Positions 1 through 6,755 of a DNA stretch of 22,370 nt are shown here, piece after piece. Every line of letters begins with the position of its first letter. Within the stretch, counting starts at the first letter, position 1. The position numbers and the translations under genes were made by a program. Location of the stretch: positions 1-22,370 of the forward strand of contig SYDY01000011.1 of the NCBI GenBank assembly GCA_005801425.1. The letters are read 5' to 3'. Under the pieces are notes generated by a model. The model worked only from the letters and a program-made list of their open reading frames with translations. It ran no database searches and was not told where the DNA came from. The stretch is from Bdellovibrionales bacterium (lineage in GTDB: Bacteria > Myxococcota > XYA12-FULL-58-9 > SYDY01).

Positions 1-38
1 AATTTCGCGTCCATGACACTGGATTCTTCCCAAGGCAT
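1..38 (-). CDS. IS481-family transposase, N-terminal fragment (partial, runs off the left edge)
   Basis: On the minus strand an ATG at 38-36 opens the peptide MPWEESSVMDAK before the window ends. IS481-type DDE transposases of this group commonly begin with an MPW(K/E)-x(4)-VMD stretch, followed by a helix-turn-helix. Twelve residues are few, but the match in position (just inside an IS-type end) and in sequence is good. The same 38 bases recur at the right end on the plus strand. No strong ribosome binding site is visible upstream of the ATG. Confidence 0.65.
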   Translation of the reverse strand, partial: MPWEESSVMDAK

Positions 39-109
39 AAATTACATTATGCCAATCAGTGTCACCTATGTACCGGTACGATCTGTTACCTATGTCGCCG
101 GTCCGTACA
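1..109 (-). mobile_element. End of an IS481-family insertion sequence (left copy, cut by the contig end)
   Basis: Read on the minus strand from 109 outward, the sequence starts with TGTACGG and carries two copies of an ACATAGGT(A/G)ACA motif 24 bases apart. A short leader and a start codon then open a reading frame that leaves the window. Ends beginning TGT with repeated ACATAGGT-type blocks are, from memory, typical of one branch of the IS481 family. The exact outer end is inferred from the TGT, because identity with the right-hand copy continues inward to base 141. Only the first 12 transposase codons are present, so completeness of the element cannot be judged. Confidence 0.7.
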
Positions 110-148
110 CGTGAACCGCCCGATAAAACGTTGATTCAAAGCCCGCTA

Positions 149-168
149 GGGCGCTTCGCGAAGCGCCC
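149..168 (-). repeat. REP-like perfect palindrome (left)
   Basis: A 20-base perfect palindrome with half-site GGGCGCTTCG lies about 30 bases downstream of the stop codon of the Cys-rich lipoprotein. The same palindrome occurs at 22203-22222. Read on the minus strand it is preceded by GCAG, a degenerate form of the GTAG tetranucleotide seen at the other copies. It may also act as a terminator stem for the lipoprotein gene, although no clear T-run follows. Confidence 0.6.
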
Positions 169-197
169 CTGCATAAGAAAAATAGCCGGAAGTGGTA

Positions 198-2024
198 TTA
201 CTGACAAATTCCCATGGAATGATGGCTTTGGAACGTGGTGGGTTTGCAGGATGTGCCCGGTCTATCGGTACAGTCACCATTGACAGCGCAAGTGTGTGTG
301 CACACGTTACCTATACACCAATCGCTGTTGCATTCTTCATGTTGTGTGCAGGTTGCACCGAGGGCCGCTGAACCCAATGTGGCTTCAACAATGCATGCGC
401 CTAAGAAATGTGTCATGGCTTCGCCTTGAATGGTGGTGGGCCAGGGCAAGCAACGCGTGTTACCTGTGCATTGCGCATTGGTACGGCATGGTTCGAGGCA
501 TTTGCCAATACACGTTTCAGAAGCGCCACATTCAGATTTTTGATTGCACGCATTTTGGGTGGTGCTGCACTGGCCTGCACAAATCCCTGTATTGCATTCA
601 AGGCCACTGCCGCATGCTGCGCCGACGTCGGCATAGAGGCTGACATCACTTGCTACGCAGATCTGCATACCTGTGGCATTTCCGGCATCGGTCCATGTGG
701 TCCAGCATACGTCTGCGATGCCGCAATCGCTGGTTGCGGTGCATCCTTTTGCGCAGAGCCGTGTGCTATCGAAACATATGCCTGTCTGACAGGTATTGCT
801 CGTGGGACACGCATCCCCAGGCGCTGTGGTAAAAGGTTGGCCAGGTGTTGTGCTTGGAAGTTTGGCTGCTGGAATACACAGCCGTGTTCCATCGAGATCG
901 CCTGTGCCACCGATGCAGGCGAAACCACTTGGGCATCCGTGGGTGAGCGCAGCGGAATTGCCGATACATGTTTGTGTGCAATAGGACGGTGTGGCGGTGG
1001 TATTGCAAAATAAACCCGTGCCACATGTGGCATCGTTGATGCAGGTTTGTCCGAGTGTTGATGTGCCTGTGGGGCTATCAATACACTGGGCCGTTGCGAC
1101 ATCGCAGCGTTGGCCTGTACGGCAATGGCTGTTTTGTGAACATGCACCGCAACGTCCCGCCAAGCACCCTGCGCCTGCACTGCAATGGGTGGCACTTGTG
1201 CATTGGGCATCAATGCATAGGCCTGTGTTTGAATCGCACAATGGACGGTTTCCACTTTGGCATTGGAGATCGCGTGTGCATGAAGTGCATGTTCCCTGAT
1301 AACACGCTTGTCCGCCGCAATCATTTTGTGAACTGCATCCCGCGCTGTTGGTGCATACACCAAAACTGCATGTTTTTCCGGGACCGCAGTCACCACTGAC
1401 GGAGCACGTGGTGCATACGCCGCGATTGAAATCGCAGATCTTGCCAGCCGCGGTGCAAGGATTGTTACTTGCACTGCATGCAATGGTCTCTATGCTTGTT
1501 GCGATGCATTGGTATTGAATGCATGTTTTTCCGCCCGTGCATTGATCATTGCTTAAGCATTCAACACACTGTCCTGAGAGGGTTTCGCATACTTTGCCAG
1601 TCGTGGCGCATTGGGCTGTGGTGCATCCTGTAGGTGGTGGGGGAGGAGGGGTGTCGCGGGACCCGCAGGTATAATCCGATTTGCACACGCCTTCAGAGCA
1701 ATCTTGATCGACTAAGCAATCAACGCAACGCCCGGTATTTTGGAGGCAATGCATGCCGAGGGTGCAATCGGACCGGTTGCGGCATGTTGTGGGCGTTGGA
1801 TCAGGAGGGGGTGTGGTGTTGGTGACGCATACACCTCCTTGGCAGGTGGTGCCGAGGGTGCAGTCGTCGGTTCTGCTGCAAAGTGTGGGCAAGGGATCGT
1901 TGGGGACAGCGAGTGGATCATCGGGGTTTTGCTCTCCTGAACTGACCTGCCGCGCGCACGCTGGAAAAGCGAGGAACGCGAGTAGCACCAAAATACAATA
2001 TCTGGAAAGACGAACATCGGACAT
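198..2024 (-). CDS. Cysteine-rich repeat lipoprotein
   Basis: A 608-residue predicted lipoprotein of unknown function. The start at 2024 (MSDVRLSRYC) is chosen over the upstream in-frame start at 2135 because it puts a signal peptide at the N-terminus and has a GGGGAGG ribosome binding site about ten bases upstream. Residues 10-22 are hydrophobic and end in LAFPAC, giving Cys23 as the likely lipidated residue; the lipobox is imperfect. The rest is a string of short disulfide-type units of the pattern C-x(4-5)-D-C-x-x-G-x-x-C, with Pro-rich spacers near residues 72-78 and 125-132. Such proteins are common on the envelope of Myxococcota-like bacteria. The high Cys and Thr content creates long open shadows on the other strand. 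The gene ends at an IS/REP junction and is divergent from the hydrolase. No enzymatic domain is visible. Confidence 0.85.
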   Translation of the reverse strand: MSDVRLSRYCILVLLAFLAFPACARQVSSGEQNPDDPLAVPNDPLPTLCSRTDDCTLGTTCQGGVCVTNTTPPPDPTPTTCRNRSDCTLGMHCLQNTGRCVDCLVDQDCSEGVCKSDYTCGSRDTPPPPPPTGCTTAQCATTGKVCETLSGQCVECLSNDQCTGGKTCIQYQCIATSIETIACSASNNPCTAAGKICDFNRGVCTTCSVSGDCGPGKTCSFGVCTNSAGCSSQNDCGGQACYQGTCTSCTRDLQCQSGNRPLCDSNTGLCIDAQCTSATHCSAGAGCLAGRCGACSQNSHCRTGQRCDVATAQCIDSPTGTSTLGQTCINDATCGTGLFCNTTATPSYCTQTCIGNSAALTHGCPSGFACIGGTGDLDGTRLCIPAAKLPSTTPGQPFTTAPGDACPTSNTCQTGICFDSTRLCAKGCTATSDCGIADVCWTTWTDAGNATGMQICVASDVSLYADVGAACGSGLECNTGICAGQCSTTQNACNQKSECGASETCIGKCLEPCRTNAQCTGNTRCLPWPTTIQGEAMTHFLGACIVEATLGSAALGATCTQHEECNSDWCIGNVCTHTCAVNGDCTDRPGTSCKPTTFQSHHSMGICQ

Positions 2025-2121
2025 TAGGCCGTGTACCTCCCCTATGACACGCGATAGCGGGCCAAGTAGGGACGATAATGATGAAATGTGCGACGTGTCA
2101 AACACTGTGTGCTGTTTTCTT

Positions 2122-2169
2122 ACGTGGGACGACACGTGCGGTTGCTGTTTGGGATCAAAATGGTATATT
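2122..2169 (+). promoter_or_regulatory. Candidate sigma70-like promoter with an upstream inverted repeat
   Basis: TTGCTG (2142-2147) and TATATT (2164-2169) are separated by 16 bases, which fits a housekeeping-type promoter firing toward the hydrolase start at 2204. Directly upstream, ACGTG (2122-2126) and CACGT (2133-2137) form an inverted repeat with a 6-base spacer, a possible operator between the two divergent genes. Both are judged by eye; five-base arms can arise by chance. Confidence 0.35.
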
Positions 2170-2203
2170 CTTCAAAGACCCGCCACATGATGAAGGATGG
2201 ACG

Positions 2204-3160
2204 ATGCAACGCGAATGTTTGGTGCGTGCTGCTGATGGAACCCAGATTTACTCCTCAAGTCAGGGCGAAGGGCCACCTTTGATCTTGTGTGACGGTATCG
2301 GATGCGATGGCTTTATTTGGCGCTACATCCGTGAAACCTTCGCAGATCGCCACACCATCATTCACTGGAACTACCGAGGTCATGGTCTGAGCCACCGCCC
2401 TAAAAATATCGATGATCTCGATATGGCTGTTTTGTGTGATGATTTGCGCGCGGTGATGGATGCGCATGATGTAGATACAGCAGTTCTTCTTGGCCACTCC
2501 ATGGGTGTTCAAGTGATATTGCAGTTTGCTCTTACGCATCCCGGTCGGGTTCAAGGGCTCGTGCCCATCTGCGGAAGTTATGGCCGCCCCCTCGATACGT
2601 TTCGTGACAACAGCTACGCGTCCAAAGTGTTCCCCATCCTTAAAAAGATGGTGCTCAAGGCGCCCAAAATCGCCAAACGCGTGGTGCAAATGGCATGCAA
2701 ATCAGGTCTTGCGTATGCCATTGCGACCCGTACCGACGTCAATGGACGCTTGATCAGACCCGATGATTTCAAGCCGTACTTTGAGCACCTTGCTGCCATG
2801 GATCCAGAAATTTTTGTGCGAATGCTCGCATATTTGGCAGCACATAGTGTGGAAGAGCGCCTGGGTGAAATTAATACGCCGACCCTGGTGATGGCCGGTG
2901 AACAAGACACCTTTACACCCTCATGGCTGTCCCATCGTATGCATCATCTGATTGCAGATGCTGAGTTGCTTTTGGTTCCTACCGGTACCCATGTGGCGCC
3001 TATTGAAATCCCAGAGTTGGTGGAATTGCGCTTGAATAAGTTTTTAAGCGAACGTGTGTATTCTGTAGGGGCGCAGCAAGCTGCGCCCCATAGCCATAGG
3101 GCACCACGGGCAAAAAGAAAACATGGCGCGGCAAGCCGCGCCGCTACGGTAGCGATGTAA
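2204..3160 (+). CDS. Alpha/beta-hydrolase fold protein with a REP-encoded C-terminal tail
   Basis: A 318-residue predicted cytoplasmic alpha/beta hydrolase of unknown substrate. The start at 2204 (MQRECLVRAADG) has AAGGA seven bases upstream. The nucleophile elbow GHSMG is at 97-101 (Ser99). The acid is probably Asp235 in GEQDTFTP and the base His263 in GTHVAPIE. A cap region of about residues 130-210 separates the core strands. The fold should end near residue 286. Residues 288-318 are encoded by two opposed REP palindromes and their spacer, giving a basic, Ala/Arg/His-rich tail with no expected role. The end overlaps the convergent HEAT gene by 17 bases. Esterase, haloperoxidase-like and C-C hydrolase activities are all possible from these motifs. 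Confidence 0.85.
   Translation: MQRECLVRAADGTQIYSSSQGEGPPLILCDGIGCDGFIWRYIRETFADRHTIIHWNYRGHGLSHRPKNIDDLDMAVLCDDLRAVMDAHDVDTAVLLGHSMGVQVILQFALTHPGRVQGLVPICGSYGRPLDTFRDNSYASKVFPILKKMVLKAPKIAKRVVQMACKSGLAYAIATRTDVNGRLIRPDDFKPYFEHLAAMDPEIFVRMLAYLAAHSVEERLGEINTPTLVMAGEQDTFTPSWLSHRMHHLIADAELLLVPTGTHVAPIEIPELVELRLNKFLSERVYSVGAQQAAPHSHRAPRAKRKHGAASRAATVAM
3065..3089 (+). repeat. REP element, GTAG plus palindrome (first of a pair)
   Basis: GTAG at 3065-3068 leads into a palindrome with ten-base arms GGGGCGCAGC / GCTGCGCCCC (3068-3077 and 3080-3089). A GTAG or similar tetranucleotide 5' of an imperfect hairpin is the hallmark of REP sequences mobilised by RAYT (Y1-type) transposases. It lies inside the 3' end of the hydrolase reading frame. 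Confidence 0.7.
3125..3147 (-). repeat. REP element in inverted orientation (second of a pair)
   Basis: Stem arms GGCGCGGC (3125-3132) and GCCGCGCC (3135-3142) are followed by GCTAC, so on the minus strand GTAG precedes the hairpin. With the copy at 3065-3089 this makes a head-to-head REP pair (BIME-like) across the junction of two convergent genes, where it could end transcription in both directions. The TAG of the GTAG tetranucleotide (3146-3144) is the stop codon of the HEAT-repeat gene. Confidence 0.7.
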
Positions 3161-3845
3161 TCGCTTCGGCGATCTCTTCTGCCAATTCCCCAGATCTCTT
3201 TTGCAATTCATCGCGAAGTACCGCTTCGGTTTCTGCGGATCTGATCTGATGCATGGCCAATGTGCGTGCTGCCGTACCCGCAAGCTTGGTGTTGTTCCCA
3301 CGCAGTGCCTGGGTCAATATCTCCACGGCATTGGGATGTTTGTTTTCACCGATAAAATGCAATGCGGCAGCGGCTTCGGGAAAACGACGAGATTGGGTGC
3401 GTTTGACCAAATACGCTGCACCCAGCGTATCACCCAAAGCACATAGGGCAGCCGATGCCTGTAGTTTGTCGGCCCAGGGAAGCAGCCATTTGCCCAAAAA
3501 CTGATGCAATGGCGCAATGCCCCGTGGATCGCCCAAACGCCCCAAAGCGCGTATGGCATCGAGGCGCAGGCCACGAAATGCGATCATGTGGACCAATGTT
3601 TCCAGGGCCGCTTGGTCTTGAAGTTCAGCGAGTGCAATGGCTGCTTCAAGGCATACACCCCGAATATCATCATGAAGACATGCATGCAGACGCATACGCA
3701 GGGTTTCAGGAATGTCAGTGATTTCTTGTGTGCGGAGTCTGTCACCCACAACACAACAGGCATCGCCTCGAATGCGCGGAACATCGCTGCGTGTGAGTTT
3801 TTCGAGAACCTCAAGTGATGCGATTTCGATGTCGGCGCTTTGCAC
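3144..3845 (-). CDS. HEAT-repeat protein
   Basis: A 233-residue all-helical protein with degenerate HEAT/PBS-lyase-type repeats of about 30 residues. Examples are the helical pairs around residues 61-76 (VCLEAAIALAELQDQA), 92-110 (RLDAIRALGRLGDPRGIAP) and 130-145 (SAALCALGDTLGAAYL). Such repeats bind proteins; there is no catalytic motif, signal peptide or membrane segment. It starts with GTG at 3845, whose G is also the last base of the metG stop codon (1-base overlap), so its translation is probably coupled to metG. Its stop codon is supplied by a REP element. Its role is unknown; its place after holB and metG may be chance packing. Confidence 0.8.
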   Translation of the reverse strand: MQSADIEIASLEVLEKLTRSDVPRIRGDACCVVGDRLRTQEITDIPETLRMRLHACLHDDIRGVCLEAAIALAELQDQAALETLVHMIAFRGLRLDAIRALGRLGDPRGIAPLHQFLGKWLLPWADKLQASAALCALGDTLGAAYLVKRTQSRRFPEAAAALHFIGENKHPNAVEILTQALRGNNTKLAGTAARTLAMHQIRSAETEAVLRDELQKRSGELAEEIAEAITSLP

Positions 3846-5860
3846 TACCGCACCTCGGTACCAGGCAATGCATCTTGCCCTGGATCGACGACAATCAATT
3901 TACCCGCGGTATTCACAGCCAACACCATGCCTTGGCTTTCAAGACCCATCAATTTTGCTGGATGCAAATTGGCCACCACCACGACTTTGCGACCGCGAAT
4001 GAGATCGGGTGTGTAGTGCTGGGCGATCCCTGCAAGAATTTGTCTGGGTTGTTTTTCACCGAGATCGATCATGAGCTTAAGCAGCTTGTTGCTTTTGGGC
4101 ACGGGTTCCGCTTGTAGCACATGGCCTACGCGTAACTTCACTTGGCCAAACGTATCGATGCTGATGCGATCGAGATCGGGTTCAGGGAGTTCGGTTTCTT
4201 GGACGGGTGCACTTGCGGTGCTTGCGATCAACGTATCGAACACCTCTTTTTCAATGCGATCAAAGAGCCGGGTAATTTCGCCGATAGGCCTGTTTTTAAG
4301 TGCAAACAAGAGTCCTGCATCCATGCGCGAAATATCCGCATTGATGCAACTTGCCATGGCTGTGGCCAAACGAGGAACCACTGGCGATAGATACATGGCC
4401 AGGGCATGGCAAATATTAACAGCAAAGGTGCACGTGAGACGCGCTGCTTCGGGATCTGTTTTCATCTGATCCCACGGAGCGTGGGATTGCATGTACTCAT
4501 TGCCGATATCTGCGATGTCGCCAAGAAGGCGCATGACGTGGCTTAACTCGCGATTGCGGTAATGGGTTTCTATTTGACGTCCCAAGGCCACCGTTTTGTA
4601 CATCAACGCTTGCACATCATCGGTAGACGGCAATTCACCCAATTGATTACCCAATCGACTTTGTAAAAATCGTGTGGCACGACTGAACAAATTAACATGT
4701 TTGTTGACCAATTCGCTGTTGATGCGTTGTACGAAATCGTCAAATGAGAGATCTAAATCGGATGCATCGTTGGAGGCTTTGCATGCGTAGTAAAAGCGCA
4801 AGGCTTGGGCATCAACCACATCGGCAAAAGGCGCGGCATTGATGAATGTTCCTCGCGATTTGGACATTTTTTCGCCGTTGATGGTCAGCATGCCGTGGAC
4901 ATGAACACGTGATGGAATGGTCATCTTGGCATGTTTGAGCACTGCTGGCCAAAAGAGCGTGTGAAAATAAATAATATCTTTTCCAATCACATGTTCAATT
5001 CGCGTATTGGGACTTTGCCACAGACTCTCGAGGGAGAGGCCGTGTTTTTCTGCCCATTCGGCCGATGAAGCGACATAGCCTAATGGTGCGTCCAGCCATA
5101 CATAAAAGAATTTGTCGGGTTTTCCGGGCACTGGAAATCCGAAGTAGGGCCCATCACGGGTGATGCACCAATCGCGCAAACCTTCGCCGCCGTCGATCCA
5201 GTTTTTGACGAAGGCTGCGATGTCGGGTTGCAGGGCACCGCTTGTGATGAACGAACGCAAAAATGCGATGTTCTCTGCACTGCTTAATTTGAAAAATAAA
5301 TGAGAAGATTTTCGAATCACCGGTGTGTTGCCACACAAAGAACATTTGGGATCGATAATTTCCGTGGTGGTGTATGTGGCTCCGCATTTTTCGCATACGT
5401 CGCCATATTGATCGGCGGATTTACAACGTGGGCATGTGCCGCGTAAGAAACGATCAGGAAGAAATCGGGCATCATGTTCACAGAAGTTGCCGTCGATCTC
5501 GCGTTCTTCGATTTGTCCTGCTTTGATCAGGCGTTGATACACTTCATTGACGATGGCTCTATTTGAATCGTTGTGGGTCAAACTAAAATGATCAAACGCG
5601 ACATCAAAACGCGCAAAATCACGGATATGCTCTTCATGATAATGGGTTACCAATGATTCGGGCGTGATCCCTTGTTTTTTTGCATTGAGTTCGATGGGCG
5701 TGCCGTGTGCATCGTCGGCGCAAATAAAGAGTGCATCTTCGCCCAATTGTTTGAGGGCGCGCACGTACATATCCGTTTGGCAATATTCGACCAAATGGCC
5801 CAAATGGATACTTCCGTTGGCATAGGGGAGAGCGGCGGTGACGAGAATTTTTTGTTTCAT
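3845..5860 (-). CDS. metG: Methionyl-tRNA synthetase
   Basis: A 671-residue class I aminoacyl-tRNA synthetase that charges tRNA-Met with methionine using ATP. The HIGH-type motif is HLGH at 19-22 and KMSKS is at 331-335. Zinc-knuckle cysteines are C143, C146, C156, C159, C173 and C176. The anticodon-binding helical domain follows to about residue 540, and a C-terminal tRNA-binding/dimerisation domain (OB fold, about 563-671, with VKLRVG and the LAGIAQHYTP stretch) completes the E. coli-like long form. The start ATG overlaps the holB stop by four bases (ATGA), so the two genes are translationally coupled; the HEAT gene follows with a one-base overlap. Confidence 0.97.
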   Translation of the reverse strand: MKQKILVTAALPYANGSIHLGHLVEYCQTDMYVRALKQLGEDALFICADDAHGTPIELNAKKQGITPESLVTHYHEEHIRDFARFDVAFDHFSLTHNDSNRAIVNEVYQRLIKAGQIEEREIDGNFCEHDARFLPDRFLRGTCPRCKSADQYGDVCEKCGATYTTTEIIDPKCSLCGNTPVIRKSSHLFFKLSSAENIAFLRSFITSGALQPDIAAFVKNWIDGGEGLRDWCITRDGPYFGFPVPGKPDKFFYVWLDAPLGYVASSAEWAEKHGLSLESLWQSPNTRIEHVIGKDIIYFHTLFWPAVLKHAKMTIPSRVHVHGMLTINGEKMSKSRGTFINAAPFADVVDAQALRFYYACKASNDASDLDLSFDDFVQRINSELVNKHVNLFSRATRFLQSRLGNQLGELPSTDDVQALMYKTVALGRQIETHYRNRELSHVMRLLGDIADIGNEYMQSHAPWDQMKTDPEAARLTCTFAVNICHALAMYLSPVVPRLATAMASCINADISRMDAGLLFALKNRPIGEITRLFDRIEKEVFDTLIASTASAPVQETELPEPDLDRISIDTFGQVKLRVGHVLQAEPVPKSNKLLKLMIDLGEKQPRQILAGIAQHYTPDLIRGRKVVVVANLHPAKLMGLESQGMVLAVNTAGKLIVVDPGQDALPGTEVR

Positions 5861-6693
5861 GGGGGATTTAAACCTGATTGGGAAAAAGAAGTAGGGGCGG
5901 GGCTTGCCCCGCCCGCAAGCGTTAACAACGTTGTTTCAAGGGTTAGCGTTGGATTGGGATTTGTTTTGGCACGGGCACGTGTTTGCACCAGGGCACGGCA
6001 TGTTGCTGCAAGGCGAAGGTCGGGACCTGCGGCGAGAGCATCACAAACATGGGACTCAATGATCGCAAGAACCAGCGGCACTTGCGTGCTGTGTTCTGAG
6101 GCAAATTTGAGCATCTCATGGGGTTTTGGGGGATCTTTCACCCAATCGGCAAGCTGTGTGTAAAGCTGTGCGTAATCGGATCCTAATATCTCGTCCATGC
6201 GTTCGGGATCGTTGCCTGAGAGTTTACGGAGTAAAGTCGAGGACGGTTCGTGAACCGCATCCTTCATAGGTGCAACAGGCAACTTGGCGCAGCGTGATCG
6301 CAAGGTTTGCAACAAGGTACTTGGCGATGAACACGTAAGGATGATCAACGTATTGGACGGCGGTTCTTCAAGAAGCTTCAGCAGTGCATTTTGTGCAGCA
6401 AGGCCCATGGTATGGGCTTTATCGAACCAGAGCACTTGCCCTGTCCGATGGGTGAGTTGGGCGCTGTTATTTGCGGTACGGATCGCATCTATTCCGATAT
6501 TTCCTTTTTCGTCGGGGACAATACGCTGCAAGCTGCCGCCATTTTTTTCGGTGATTGCAAGGGCGGCCATTTCAAGGGCTTGTGTGTCGTGCCCCCACAA
6601 AAGAAGCCCATGGGGAAGACGGCCTGTGTCTATGGCGTGCGCAATTTGCATTGCGAGACGCGGATGTGAAGCCGTGAGTTCCTGAAAGCGCAT
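5857..6693 (-). CDS. holB: DNA polymerase III delta-prime subunit (clamp loader)
   Basis: A 278-residue AAA+ family protein of the replication clamp loader. Residues 28-34 (HGLLLWG) start the nucleotide-fold strand, but the Walker A Gly-Lys-Thr is missing, as in delta-prime subunits, which do not hydrolyse ATP. The conserved block QNALLKLLEEPP (about 99-110) and the SRC motif (LRSRC, about 131-135) are present. The four-cysteine zinc module of E. coli HolB is absent and the protein is shorter than the E. coli one (about 334 residues). A REP element encodes residues 260-268 (AGGASPAPT), so the C-terminal tail has been remodelled. It is first in the holB-metG-HEAT operon and divergent from nadB with a 62-base gap. 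Confidence 0.9.
   Translation of the reverse strand: MRFQELTASHPRLAMQIAHAIDTGRLPHGLLLWGHDTQALEMAALAITEKNGGSLQRIVPDEKGNIGIDAIRTANNSAQLTHRTGQVLWFDKAHTMGLAAQNALLKLLEEPPSNTLIILTCSSPSTLLQTLRSRCAKLPVAPMKDAVHEPSSTLLRKLSGNDPERMDEILGSDYAQLYTQLADWVKDPPKPHEMLKFASEHSTQVPLVLAIIESHVCDALAAGPDLRLAATCRALVQTRARAKTNPNPTLTLETTLLTLAGGASPAPTSFSQSGLNPP
5891..5914 (+). repeat. REP element inside the 3' end of holB
   Basis: GTAG (5891-5894) precedes nine-base arms GGGCGGGGC (5895-5903) and GCCCCGCCC (5906-5914) with a TT centre. It has the same GTAG-plus-GC-palindrome design as the elements near 3065, 3125 and 22199, with a different stem sequence, as in a REP family. It lies 31 bases inside the end of holB and just upstream of the metG start, where a hairpin could modulate coupling between the two genes. 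Confidence 0.65.
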
Positions 6694-6719
6694 GGCGTGG
6701 ATTGTATGCCAGGATCACG

Positions 6720-6735
6720 ATGCTTTCCAGAGCAT
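6720..6735. promoter_or_regulatory. Small inverted repeat in the holB-nadB divergent intergenic region
   Basis: ATGCT (6720-6724) and AGCAT (6731-6735) flank a 6-base spacer in the only intergenic gap between the divergent holB and nadB genes. It could be an operator for NAD-biosynthesis control, but the arms are short and no known NiaR or NrtR site was recognised. Confidence 0.2.
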
Positions 6736-6755
6736 GATGGGGTATAGCACTATGG

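Larger units (their letters stand above)
1..141. repeat. Perfect 141-bp terminal inverted repeat, left arm
   Basis: Bases 1-141 are the exact reverse complement of 22230-22370; identity breaks at base 142. The repeat holds the IS481-type end (1-109) plus 32 further inner bases. 141 is also a common final k-mer length of short-read metagenome assemblers, so the length of perfect identity may be set by the assembly graph rather than by biology. Weaker similarity continues inward through the palindrome at 149-168 to about base 200. Confidence 0.9.

Noticed and set aside
59-283. A plus-strand frame starting MSPMYRYDLLPM and its identical start on the minus strand at 22312.
   Set aside because: They are reading frames through the IS end and REP palindrome, and they differ after the repeat; no coding signal beyond the repeat.
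408-1483. Long open frames of 201 and 276 residues overlapping the Cys-rich lipoprotein.
   Set aside because: They are shadows of the Cys- and Thr-rich gene, whose biased codons leave other frames open; they lack ribosome binding sites and domains.
2025-2135. N-terminal extension of the Cys-rich protein starting at 2135.
   Set aside because: It would bury the signal peptide; the start at 2024 has a binding site and the signal peptide directly after it.
3069-3142. Rho-independent terminators instead of REP elements.
   Set aside because: No T-runs follow the stems, the GTAG tetranucleotide precedes the copies on a consistent side, and the design recurs at other sites; a terminator function is still possible as a side effect.
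3815-4469. Plus-strand frames antisense to metG (up to 132 residues).
   Set aside because: They are shadows of the strongly conserved metG frame, with no start signals or family resemblance.
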